From Kribbella monticola (GTDB lineage Bacteria; Actinomycetota; Actinomycetes; Propionibacteriales; Kribbellaceae): a stretch of DNA of 64,000 nt. A program made the position numbers and the translations under genes. Each line of letters begins with the position of its first letter. The first letter of the stretch is position 1. The DNA is taken from NCBI RefSeq assembly GCF_003261635.1, contig NZ_QFXK01000033.1:248001-312000 (forward strand), given 5' to 3'. Shown piece after piece: positions 57,569 through 64,000 of this stretch. Under the pieces are notes generated by a model that was not told where the DNA came from, did no database searches, and was given only the letters and a program-made list of their open reading frames with translations.

Positions 57569-58396
57569 TCAGGCGAACTCGGCGATCAGCTCGGCAAGCC
57601 GACGCGGCTGATCGAGGGGGACGAGCGTGTAGCTGTCGTCCACCTCGATCAGCTTGCCCTGGGGAAGCAGGTTCGCCAGCCGCCGGCCGTGCTCGAGCGG
57701 CATCACGCGATCCTGCGCGGCCCACACCACCAGAGCTGGTCGATCGAAACCCGGCAGGGCCTCAGCGGCCTTGATCAGAAGGGTTCTGTCGGCGAAGGCT
57801 GCTCGCAGTACGCGTACTACGTCTCGCCGGATCGCCGCGTCGCGTAGTACCGGCTTCAGCCACTGGGCGGTCGCGGCGTCACCTCGTTTGGTGAGCCAGC
57901 CGAAAGTGATCGGCAACCGTCGCATCGCGCGCAGCCGGAGCTGCTGCAGGAAGAGGCCGAGCATGCCCGGCGAGAGCTTGCCGACCAGTGCGAGCGTCTT
58001 GCCGGTGAGCCCGGGCGGCAGGTTGTCGAACGCCTCGCAGGACACCAAGACGATCCGGCCGACCCGTTCGGTGTTTGCCCGCAGCAACAACTGGACCAAT
58101 GCACCGCCGGTGTCGTTGCCGACCAGCGTGACGTCGTCGAGGTCCAGGCGGTCGAGCAACTCCGCGACCAGCCGTGCGATCCCGGGCAGGGACAGGTCGG
58201 CATCGGAATGCATCGCCTGCCGGTGCGCACCAAGTGGAAGAGTCGGTACCACGCAGCGGTGGCCGGCCGACAACTCCGCGACCGTGTCGTCCCACAACGA
58301 CAAGTCCATCATCAGGCCGTGCAGCAGGACGATCATCGGTCCGGAGCCGACATCGTCGTACTCGATCGTCCCGGCGGACAACGCGATCTCGTTCAT
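57569..58396 (-). CDS. Alpha/beta hydrolase with Asp nucleophile
   Basis: A 275-residue alpha/beta-fold hydrolase. The nucleophile elbow is LVGNDTGGALVQ, with Asp rather than Ser, as in haloalkane dehalogenases and epoxide hydrolases. The oxyanion loop is LLHGLMMDLSLWDD, and a charge-relay Asp lies in WAAQDRVMPLEHG. The terminal His expected in family members is not clearly placed: the C-terminal segment reads EVDDSYTLVPLDQP, with Tyr-Thr where His is expected. This may make it atypical or inactive. ATG 58396 overlaps the upstream hydrolase stop (ATGA). Confidence 0.8.
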   Translation of the reverse strand: MNEIALSAGTIEYDDVGSGPMIVLLHGLMMDLSLWDDTVAELSAGHRCVVPTLPLGAHRQAMHSDADLSLPGIARLVAELLDRLDLDDVTLVGNDTGGALVQLLLRANTERVGRIVLVSCEAFDNLPPGLTGKTLALVGKLSPGMLGLFLQQLRLRAMRRLPITFGWLTKRGDAATAQWLKPVLRDAAIRRDVVRVLRAAFADRTLLIKAAEALPGFDRPALVVWAAQDRVMPLEHGRRLANLLPQGKLIEVDDSYTLVPLDQPRRLAELIAEFA

Positions 58397-59316
58397 GCTT
58401 GCAGCCGAAGATGCGAAACCGCTGCGGGCTGACTGAGAACGTGCCGGTTCAGGAAATCCAGCTCGGCTTCGACGACGGTCTTGTGCTGGTCCAGGAAGGG
58501 GGCGTAGTGGCCACCGGGGACGCGGACGAGTTCGGCGCGGGGTGCGCGACGAGCTGCGGCGATCGAGGGGGCGGCGAGCGCGGACTGGTCCTGGTCGGCG
58601 ACGACCACGAGCAGGGGCACCTTCACCTTCGACGCATACCGGCCGGGTCGGTAGAAGGTGACCCGGAGAGCTGACCGAGCGGCGACGAACTGCAGCCAGT
58701 CGGGGTACTTGTTGCCCGGGTTCAGCGCCTCGTTGGTCTGCAGGGAGTCCGGCGTGGTGAGCAGCGCCACCGTCCCAGGCGGGGCCACCAACGGCACCAG
58801 GCGAGGCGGCCTGCCGACGAGGCTGCCAAGCGCGTCGAGGATCGCCCGGCCGGTGAACCGCAGCATGGCCGACGGCTTCTGGTGTCGCGCCGCATTCCGC
58901 GTGGCGGCCGGGCCGTCCGCGTTGGGCGTTTGCGCGATGGCCGCCGCAAGCTGTGGATTCCGCGCCGCCAGCGGGAAGATGTAGCCGCCCGAGAGCGAGA
59001 ACGCCCAGATCGCGATCTTGCCCGGGTCGACCTCCGGCAGCGTTCCGGCGTACTCGATCGCCGCTTGCCAATCGGTGAGCTGCTCCCCGACGCGGGCCAC
59101 CTGCCGAGGCTCTCCTTCGCTCTCGCCGAGATGCCGGTAGTCGAAGGCGAGCACGGAGAATCCGGCCGCATGGAACCGCCGAGCGAACACATCGGTCCCC
59201 GGCTCCTTGGTCACCCCGAAGCCGCCGGCCATGATCACGCACCCGCCGTTCGTCCCCGGGTAGTGCCAGGCCACACACCCGGCACCGAACCGCACCCGCA
59301 CCCGCTCCTCCGACAT
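58393..59316 (-). CDS. Alpha/beta hydrolase (serine type)
   Basis: A 307-residue hydrolase. Nucleophile elbow WAFSLSGGY (GxSxGG-like), Asp in VVVADQDQ and His in VPGGHYAPF complete the triad; FDYRHLGESEG lies in the N-terminal half. It resembles dipeptidyl-peptidase/acetylxylan-esterase-like hydrolases of the DLH side. Substrate unknown. ATG 59316 has GAAGGAG upstream. First of a two-hydrolase coupled unit, with a TetR-type operator in its promoter. Confidence 0.83.
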   Translation of the reverse strand: MSEERVRVRFGAGCVAWHYPGTNGGCVIMAGGFGVTKEPGTDVFARRFHAAGFSVLAFDYRHLGESEGEPRQVARVGEQLTDWQAAIEYAGTLPEVDPGKIAIWAFSLSGGYIFPLAARNPQLAAAIAQTPNADGPAATRNAARHQKPSAMLRFTGRAILDALGSLVGRPPRLVPLVAPPGTVALLTTPDSLQTNEALNPGNKYPDWLQFVAARSALRVTFYRPGRYASKVKVPLLVVVADQDQSALAAPSIAAARRAPRAELVRVPGGHYAPFLDQHKTVVEAELDFLNRHVLSQPAAVSHLRLQA

Positions 59317-59356
59317 ACCCCACCAGCTCCTTCTCAGCCCCGAACGTGATTAAAGT

Positions 59357-59370
59357 GAACCACCCGGTTC
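59357..59370 (-). promoter_or_regulatory. TetR-type operator of the hydrolase unit
   Basis: GAACC (59357-59361) and GGTTC (59366-59370) flank ACCC; the extended form is TGAACCACCCGGTTCG. On the minus strand TTTAAT lies just downstream as a candidate -10, so the dyad overlaps the promoter of the hydrolase pair. The TetR gene 130 bp upstream is the likely repressor. Confidence 0.55.
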
Positions 59371-59453
59371 GCAAACTGTCCAGAGCCGTACCGACGGACA
59401 GGACGTAGCCGCCCACGACCTAGTGCGCCTAGGCGTGACCGGGCAGCGGCGTA

Positions 59454-59493
59454 CGGCGTACAGGTGGTGCACTACCTGTTGGTCGGTACGCCG
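59454..59493. terminator. Terminator after the TetR gene
   Basis: Outer arms CGGCGTAC (59454-59461) and GTACGCCG (59486-59493) enclose an inner stem CAGGT/ACCTG (59461-59465, 59474-59478). It lies 5 bp beyond the TetR stop and isolates the hydrolase promoter from it. Confidence 0.55.
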
Positions 59494-59497
59494 TGGC

Positions 59498-60178
59498 TCA
59501 GTCCGCAGCGGCTTCTTCGTGGGTGAGGGCCCGGTCGAGCGCGGCGAAACCGGCCTCGATACCGGCGCCGTCGCCGCTGGTTCGCCATTCGACCAGGAAG
59601 CCGCGGAGTACGCCGAGGATCATCTCGGCGACCTCGTGCTGGCGGCGTGCGCTCCATTCGGCCGGGAGAATCGAGAGCAACGACGGCAGGTACTGCTTCG
59701 ACGCTTCCCGTGCGAGTTGGGCATAGCGCCCCGAGTCGTACATCGCGAGGCCGATCGCCTGGTCGAGTACCCAGGCCTCCTCGCCGACCAGCACCGGCCA
59801 CATCGCGCGCACCCGGCCGGCCAGTGTCCGGCTCGCGGATTCCTCCGCAGCAGCGGCCATGCTTCGGTCGATCCGGCGCGCGCGAAGCCGGAGTACCGCC
59901 TGGGTGAGCAGGTCTTCGGGGCCGTCGAAGTAGTAGAGCAACACCTTGTGCGTCGTACCGGCCGCACGGGCAGCACGGCGAAGCGAGAAGTCCACGAGCC
60001 CGTTCGCGCCGAGGTCGTCGGTCACCCGTTCGAGCAGTTCGAGGCGGCGCGCCTCGCCCCGCGCCGAGCCGGCCGATCGCCGATAGCCTGCGCGCTCCTG
60101 CTCGGCTTCACCTTCAGACACGTCGCCAGTATCCAGGTCCCGGCTCTGAGTACTTCGCATCGACCGGTCAGCACGCAC
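59498..60178 (-). CDS. TetR family regulator
   Basis: A 226-residue TetR-like protein. The HTH is LVDFSLRRAARAAGTTHKVL, followed by LYYFDGPEDLL. It has a 40-residue charged N-terminal extension; ATG 60160 is an alternative start. The C-terminal domain has WPVLVGEEAWVLDQAIGLAM. The GTG abuts the stop of the LysR gene upstream, so both may be cotranscribed. The nearby hydrolase promoter carries a matching dyad. Confidence 0.82.
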   Translation of the reverse strand: MRADRSMRSTQSRDLDTGDVSEGEAEQERAGYRRSAGSARGEARRLELLERVTDDLGANGLVDFSLRRAARAAGTTHKVLLYYFDGPEDLLTQAVLRLRARRIDRSMAAAAEESASRTLAGRVRAMWPVLVGEEAWVLDQAIGLAMYDSGRYAQLAREASKQYLPSLLSILPAEWSARRQHEVAEMILGVLRGFLVEWRTSGDGAGIEAGFAALDRALTHEEAAAD

Positions 60179-61078
60179 CTAGAACGCGGCGCCCGGGCGG
60201 ATCGAGTCGCTCATCAGGTCGAGCAAGGCGGTCACCGCTCGGCTCGGCCGCTTGCCGCTGAGGGTGATCGCGGACAACGTCCAGGTCAGCTCGACGTCGG
60301 TCAGCCGCAAGCGTGCGACTCCAGGTTGGTTGCCGACGTCAACCTCCGGTACGACGGCGACGCCGAGCCCAGCTCGCACGTACTCCGGGACGGTACTCAG
60401 GTCGGGGACCTCCACCTGCACCCGGCGCGGGATCCCGGCGTTGTCGAAGGCGCGGTCGACGGTGGTCCGGTTGCCGAACCCGCGCAGTTGATCGATGAAC
60501 CGTTCGCCGGCCAGGTCGCGCAGTTCGATCCCCGGCTGGACGGCCAGCCGATGAGCCGACGGCACCATCACTACGAACGGCACGGTCGCCAACTCGCGCA
60601 CTTCCAGGCCGGTCAGCTCGATCGGGCTCAGGCCGACCAGCGAGATGTCGAGCCGGCCGTGGCGGACGTCGTCGGCGAGCCCGCTGGAACCGGTCGGCGA
60701 AGTGGTCACCTGGACCTCGACCAAGGGGTACCGCTGGTAGAACGCCCCGAGCAGAACGGCCAGATCCACCAGCCCGAGGCGAGTCATCGTGCCGATCCGG
60801 ATGTTGCCGCGGAGTCCCGTCGACGCCTCCTCGACCACCGCGCGGGCCCGGTCGAGCGCCTCCAGGGCCGCCTTCGCCTCCGGCAACAGCGCCTGGCCCG
60901 CTGCCGACAAGGTCACCCGCCGGGTCGAGCGATCGAACAGCGTGGTCTTGAGATCGGCCTCCAGGGCGCGGATCGCCGCTGACACGGTGGACTGGACCGC
61001 GAACTTCCGCTGCGCCGCCCGGGTGAAGCTCAGCTCCTCGGCCACCGCGACGAAGTACTCCAGCTGTCTCGAGTCCAC
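60179..61078 (-). CDS. LysR family regulator
   Basis: A 299-residue LysR-type regulator. The HTH is RQLEYFVAVAEELSFTRAAQ, ending STVSAAIRALEADLKTTLF; the effector domain begins GNIRIGTMTRLGLVDLAVL. GTG 61078 (VDSRQLEYF) is the standard family start; it leaves the perfect operator at 61087-61105 outside the gene. Divergent from an MFS carrier that it probably controls. Confidence 0.9.
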   Translation of the reverse strand: MDSRQLEYFVAVAEELSFTRAAQRKFAVQSTVSAAIRALEADLKTTLFDRSTRRVTLSAAGQALLPEAKAALEALDRARAVVEEASTGLRGNIRIGTMTRLGLVDLAVLLGAFYQRYPLVEVQVTTSPTGSSGLADDVRHGRLDISLVGLSPIELTGLEVRELATVPFVVMVPSAHRLAVQPGIELRDLAGERFIDQLRGFGNRTTVDRAFDNAGIPRRVQVEVPDLSTVPEYVRAGLGVAVVPEVDVGNQPGVARLRLTDVELTWTLSAITLSGKRPSRAVTALLDLMSDSIRPGAAF

Positions 61079-61086
61079 GCTGTCGA

Positions 61087-61105
61087 TTATCGACACTCTC
61101 GATAA
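61087..61105. promoter_or_regulatory. LysR-type operator
   Basis: TTATCGA (61087-61093), CACTC, TCGATAA (61099-61105): a perfect dyad with the T-N11-A core of LysR sites, 9 bp from the LysR start and 56 bp from the divergent MFS start. A second weaker dyad GACTCG/CGAGTC lies at 61128-61149. Confidence 0.7.
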
Positions 61106-61160
61106 GTGCATGCAAGAACATTCGTTGGACTCGATAGATCATCCGAGTCACCCTGAAGAC

Positions 61161-62399
61161 ATGACAACTCTGACCGACCGCCCCGGACACCAGGTCGGCT
61201 CGCGCGTGCGCTTCGCTCACGGCACCGGCTTCTGGGTGATCGCCGCCGCCTTCCTGATCACGATGGCGTTCTCCACCGTGCCGACCCCGCTCTACGCGAT
61301 CTACCAGCGCCGCGACGGCTTCCCGACCTTCATGATCACGGTCATCTTCGCCACCTACGCGGTCGGCGTGATGGCCAGCCTGTACCTCGCTGGTCACGTC
61401 AGCGATTGGCTCGGTCGTCGCCGGGTCGCGCTGCTCGCCGTACTGGCTGAGGCGGTGTCCGCGGCGATCTTCCTGATCTGGCCGGACGTTCCCGGGTTGC
61501 TGCTGGCGAGGTTCATCTCCGGAGTCGGTGTCGGCGCACTGACCGCGACGGCGACGGCGCACATCTCGGAGCTGCGTCAGGTCGCCCGTCCGGAGCAGGA
61601 TCCCAGCCGGTCGGCGTTGATCTCCTCGATGGTCAACCTCGGTGGGCTCGCGTTCGGTCCGCTGGTCGGCGGCATCCTCGCGCAGTACGTGTCGGCGCCT
61701 TTGGAGCGGCCGTACGAGGTGTTCCTGGTTCTTCTGCTGCTGAGTGCGGTCGGCATCACGCTGGTGCCCGAGACTGTCGAGCGGATGGAGGAGCGGCCGG
61801 CTTATCGGCCGCAGAAGGTCGCGCTGCCGAGCGCCGCGAAACCGCAGTTCTTCGCGACGGCAGCGGGAGCGTTTGCCGCCTTCGCGATCTTCGGACTCTT
61901 CACTTCACTGGCTCCGACGTTCCTGGCCGGGACTCTGCACCACACCTCGCGGCTACTCGCTGGAGTGGTGACCTTCGCGGTGTTCGTCGCGGGCGCACTC
62001 AGCCAGGTCGTGTTCGTGCAGCTCAGCCGGCAGCGGCAGTTGCAGCTCGGTCTGGTACTGATGTCGACCGGCCTGGTCGGTGTCGCCGTCGGTGGACTGG
62101 CGCCCAGCCTGTGGGGGTTCGTCGCTGGGGGAGTCGTCGCCGGTGCGGGCGTCGGTCTGGTCTTCCGTGGAGCCGTCGCGACCGCGGCATCCCTCGCGGA
62201 CGCCGGCTCCCGCGGCGAGGTGCTTGCCGCACTGTTCCTGATCGCGTACGCCGGCCTGGCGGTCCCCGTGCTCTCCATCGGAGTCGGTATCGCGTTCCTC
62301 CCCGACCAGGTCGCGCTGCTGATCTTCTCCGCGATCATCCTGGTGATGGTGAACGTCGCCGGCGTACGCATGCTGAAGGCGAATTCCGGCCAGGGATAG
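61161..62399 (+). CDS. MFS transporter
   Basis: A 412-residue twelve-helix carrier. The helix 2-3 loop motif is GHVSDWLGRRRVAL, a textbook MFS A-motif. LLLARFISGVGVGALTATAT is helix 4. The central loop holds ERMEERPAYRPQKV. Likely a drug or aromatic-acid exporter under the divergent LysR; the substrate is unknown. ATG 61161 is set by the operator region. Followed 10 bp later by a dienelactone hydrolase gene, so the two may be cotranscribed. Confidence 0.85.
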   Translation: MTTLTDRPGHQVGSRVRFAHGTGFWVIAAAFLITMAFSTVPTPLYAIYQRRDGFPTFMITVIFATYAVGVMASLYLAGHVSDWLGRRRVALLAVLAEAVSAAIFLIWPDVPGLLLARFISGVGVGALTATATAHISELRQVARPEQDPSRSALISSMVNLGGLAFGPLVGGILAQYVSAPLERPYEVFLVLLLLSAVGITLVPETVERMEERPAYRPQKVALPSAAKPQFFATAAGAFAAFAIFGLFTSLAPTFLAGTLHHTSRLLAGVVTFAVFVAGALSQVVFVQLSRQRQLQLGLVLMSTGLVGVAVGGLAPSLWGFVAGGVVAGAGVGLVFRGAVATAASLADAGSRGEVLAALFLIAYAGLAVPVLSIGVGIAFLPDQVALLIFSAIILVMVNVAGVRMLKANSGQG

Positions 62400-62409
62400 C
62401 CTCGCGGGC

Positions 62410-63120
62410 ATGAGCATCGAAACGTCGACTGTTTCCGTTGGGGATCTCACCGCCTATCTGGCCCGCCCGGCTTCGGCCGGTGCCGGGCCAGGCCTGTTGT
62501 TGCTGCCGATGATCACCGGGATCGGCGAGCAAGTCAGGGCCTGGGCGGACGAACTGGCCGGCCTTGGCATCACGGCGCTGGCCTGGGATCCGTTCAAGGG
62601 ACGCAGTACGGACAACTCGACGAGGGAAGAGCTGAGCCAACTGCTGGGCGGCCTCGACGACGACACCGCGATCGCCGAGCAGGTCGCGCTGCTCGATCAC
62701 CTGCTCGGCGAACTCGGCTGTCCGAAGGCTGGGGTGAGCGGCTGGTGTCTCGGCGGCCGGTTCGCTTTGTTGCTGGCGGCAAGGGATCACCGGGTGGCGA
62801 GCGTGACGGCGTACCACCCGACCACGCCGTCGGAGCTGCGGCCGAACCACTCGTACGACGCGATCGCCGAAGCCGCCGCGATCACCGCGCCGGTGATGGT
62901 GATCTACCCGGGCAGCGACGCCGCCGTACCGGTCGCCGACTTCGAGGCATTGCAGACCTCGTTGCAGGGAAGGCAGACCGGCGCGACCATCACCCAGTTC
63001 TATCCGGGCGCCGACCACGGCTTCTCCGACCGGTCGCGGCAGGACAAGCAGGTCAACGCCGACGCCTTCACCCTCTCCTGGCCGCAAGCCCTCGCCTTCA
63101 TCCACACGACCACTACCTAG
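62410..63120 (+). CDS. Dienelactone hydrolase family protein
   Basis: A 236-residue alpha/beta hydrolase with the DLH Cys nucleophile in GVSGWCLGGRFALLL, Asp in VIYPGSDAAVP and His in YPGADHGFSDRSR. Dienelactone hydrolases open lactones in chloroaromatic breakdown; many family members act on other esters. The LysR-MFS-DLH order suggests an aromatic or lactone substrate (inference). ATG 62410 is 10 bp after the MFS stop. Convergent with the AraC gene. Confidence 0.87.
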   Translation: MSIETSTVSVGDLTAYLARPASAGAGPGLLLLPMITGIGEQVRAWADELAGLGITALAWDPFKGRSTDNSTREELSQLLGGLDDDTAIAEQVALLDHLLGELGCPKAGVSGWCLGGRFALLLAARDHRVASVTAYHPTTPSELRPNHSYDAIAEAAAITAPVMVIYPGSDAAVPVADFEALQTSLQGRQTGATITQFYPGADHGFSDRSRQDKQVNADAFTLSWPQALAFIHTTTT

Positions 63121-63129
63121 GCAGAGGCT

Positions 63130-64000
63130 TCAGGCCGACTGGAGGGCGGTGCGGCGGTGAGCGGTGGGGCTGGTGCCGCGGAGGCGTTTGAAGGCGACTG
63201 ACAAGGCGAACGCGTTCGCGTAGCCGACCCGGCGGGCGATCGCCTCGACCGTGTCGGTCGTCTCCCGCAGCATGTCGGCGGCCAACGCGATCCGCCAGCC
63301 GGTGAGGTAAGCCATCGGCGCCTCGCCCACCAGCGCACTGAACCGCCGGGCCAGGCTGGCTCGGGACACTTTGGTGCGATCGGCCAGTTCGGCAACGCTC
63401 CACGGGTACGCCGGGTCTTCGTGCAGCAGCCGGAGCGCCAGGCCGACGACCGGATCGCTCTGCGCCTGGTACCACCCGGGTGCGTGCGATTCCGGCCGGG
63501 CGAACCACGCGCGCAACGTGGTGATCAACGCGAGGTCGAGCCACCTGTCCAGCACGCTCTGCTGACCCGGCTCATCGCGCTGGATCTCACCGAGCACCAT
63601 CGACATCACGTGCCCGGCAACCGCGTCGGCCGGCACGACGAGCACCGATGGCAGGGCGGTCAGCAACCGTCGGCTGACATCGCCCTCGAGCAGATAGGTG
63701 CCGCTGACAAGCATCGCGTCGCCGTCGAGACGACCGCCGTACGTCCGTACGCCGAGGCGCGCGCTGTAGTCGACAGGTGCCCCAGGCAACGGTTCGCAGA
63801 TGCCGTTCGGGTGGATCCGCAGTTGCGGCTGGGTGTGGACGTCATCGGCCACGACGTACGGCTCGGGACCGTTGAAGATCGCCACGTCGCCGGTCTCCAT
63901 CCGGGTCGGCTCGATCCCGGCCCGGACGATCCAGGCGCTGCCACGGACCAGCGTCGCGAGCGCCAGGTGCGCCCCGTCGCGGATCTCGAGCGCCCAGGGT
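63130..64000 (-). CDS. AraC family regulator with cupin domain, 5' truncated
   Basis: At least 290 residues; the start lies beyond the window. The visible N-terminal part is a Cupin_6 sensor (HLALATLVRGSAWIVRAG, METGDVAIFNGPEPYVV). The C-terminal double HTH has WSVAELADRTKVSRASLARR and ETTDTVEAIARRVGYANAFA, then the terminal AraC pattern AFKRLRGTSPTAHRR. The effector is unknown. Its target is probably upstream, outside the window. Confidence 0.88.
   Translation of the reverse strand, partial: PWALEIRDGAHLALATLVRGSAWIVRAGIEPTRMETGDVAIFNGPEPYVVADDVHTQPQLRIHPNGICEPLPGAPVDYSARLGVRTYGGRLDGDAMLVSGTYLLEGDVSRRLLTALPSVLVVPADAVAGHVMSMVLGEIQRDEPGQQSVLDRWLDLALITTLRAWFARPESHAPGWYQAQSDPVVGLALRLLHEDPAYPWSVAELADRTKVSRASLARRFSALVGEAPMAYLTGWRIALAADMLRETTDTVEAIARRVGYANAFALSVAFKRLRGTSPTAHRRTALQSA

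Noticed and set aside
57569..59416. One long 615-codon protein covering both hydrolases
   Set aside because: The upstream half is an out-of-frame read of the serine hydrolase gene; the true hydrolase start is the ATG at 58396, coupled to the upstream stop.
1..64000. tRNA, rRNA and transposase genes
   Set aside because: I looked for tRNA ends, rRNA-like conserved stretches and transposase motifs and saw none; a tRNAscan and Rfam search would be decisive.

Overview
The window is high-GC actinobacterial DNA. Proteins are often started by GTG, genes are packed with GTGA/ATGA overlaps, and the core genes (class A PBP, rpsF-ssb-rpsR-rplI, intein-bearing dnaB) are actinobacterial in type. Gene content suggests Propionibacteriales/Nocardioidaceae, possibly Kribbella; that placement is inference. 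It is a chromosomal region, not a plasmid or phage. No rRNA, tRNA, CRISPR array or intact insertion sequence was seen.

Layout. 1-3,725: an exported-protein fragment, a bifunctional penicillin-binding protein and a PIG-V-like membrane glycosyltransferase. 3,703-9,183: a transglutaminase-fold protein and a large secreted GH92 alpha-mannosidase. 9,419-14,187: a surface-sugar group (nucleotide-sugar epimerase, a GT-C/GT2 fusion, GtrA, and a close relative of UDP-sulfoquinovose synthase). 14,189-21,385: a methyltransferase and a 2,107-residue secreted RHS/YD-repeat protein. 21,434-30,203: an alanine racemase-like protein coupled to a FemX-type transferase, then regulators, a short-chain dehydrogenase, two MFS carriers, a Nudix hydrolase and an endonuclease IV-like protein. 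30,369-32,142: rpsF-ssb-rpsR-rplI.

32,301-44,173 holds the most unusual block: a topoisomerase IB-like scar, a 19-bp tandem repeat, a divergent pair of envelope proteins, and a tightly overlapping operon for a type IV secretion-like machine. That operon has a pilin-like protein, a VirB8/TcpC-like protein, two VirB6-like proteins, an SCO6880-type protein, VirB4 and VirD4 ATPases, a ParA-like protein with a defective P-loop, and a DUF4913 protein. No relaxase or integrase is visible. 44,205-48,985 carries small regulator/target pairs and a MATE carrier. A cluster of DnaA-box-like sequences precedes dnaB (49,403-52,537), which is interrupted by two inteins of different classes. 52,538-64,000 is accessory: regulator/target pairs, a WYL regulator with an FAD oxidoreductase, RidA, paired alpha/beta hydrolases under a TetR-type operator, LysR/MFS, a dienelactone hydrolase and a truncated AraC regulator.

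In mycobacteria ponA1, an Rv0051-type membrane protein, rpsF, ssb, rpsR, rplI and dnaB lie close together. Here the same genes keep their order, but about 26.6 kb separates the membrane protein from rpsF and about 17 kb separates rplI from dnaB. The accessory content is therefore inserted into a conserved core neighbourhood.
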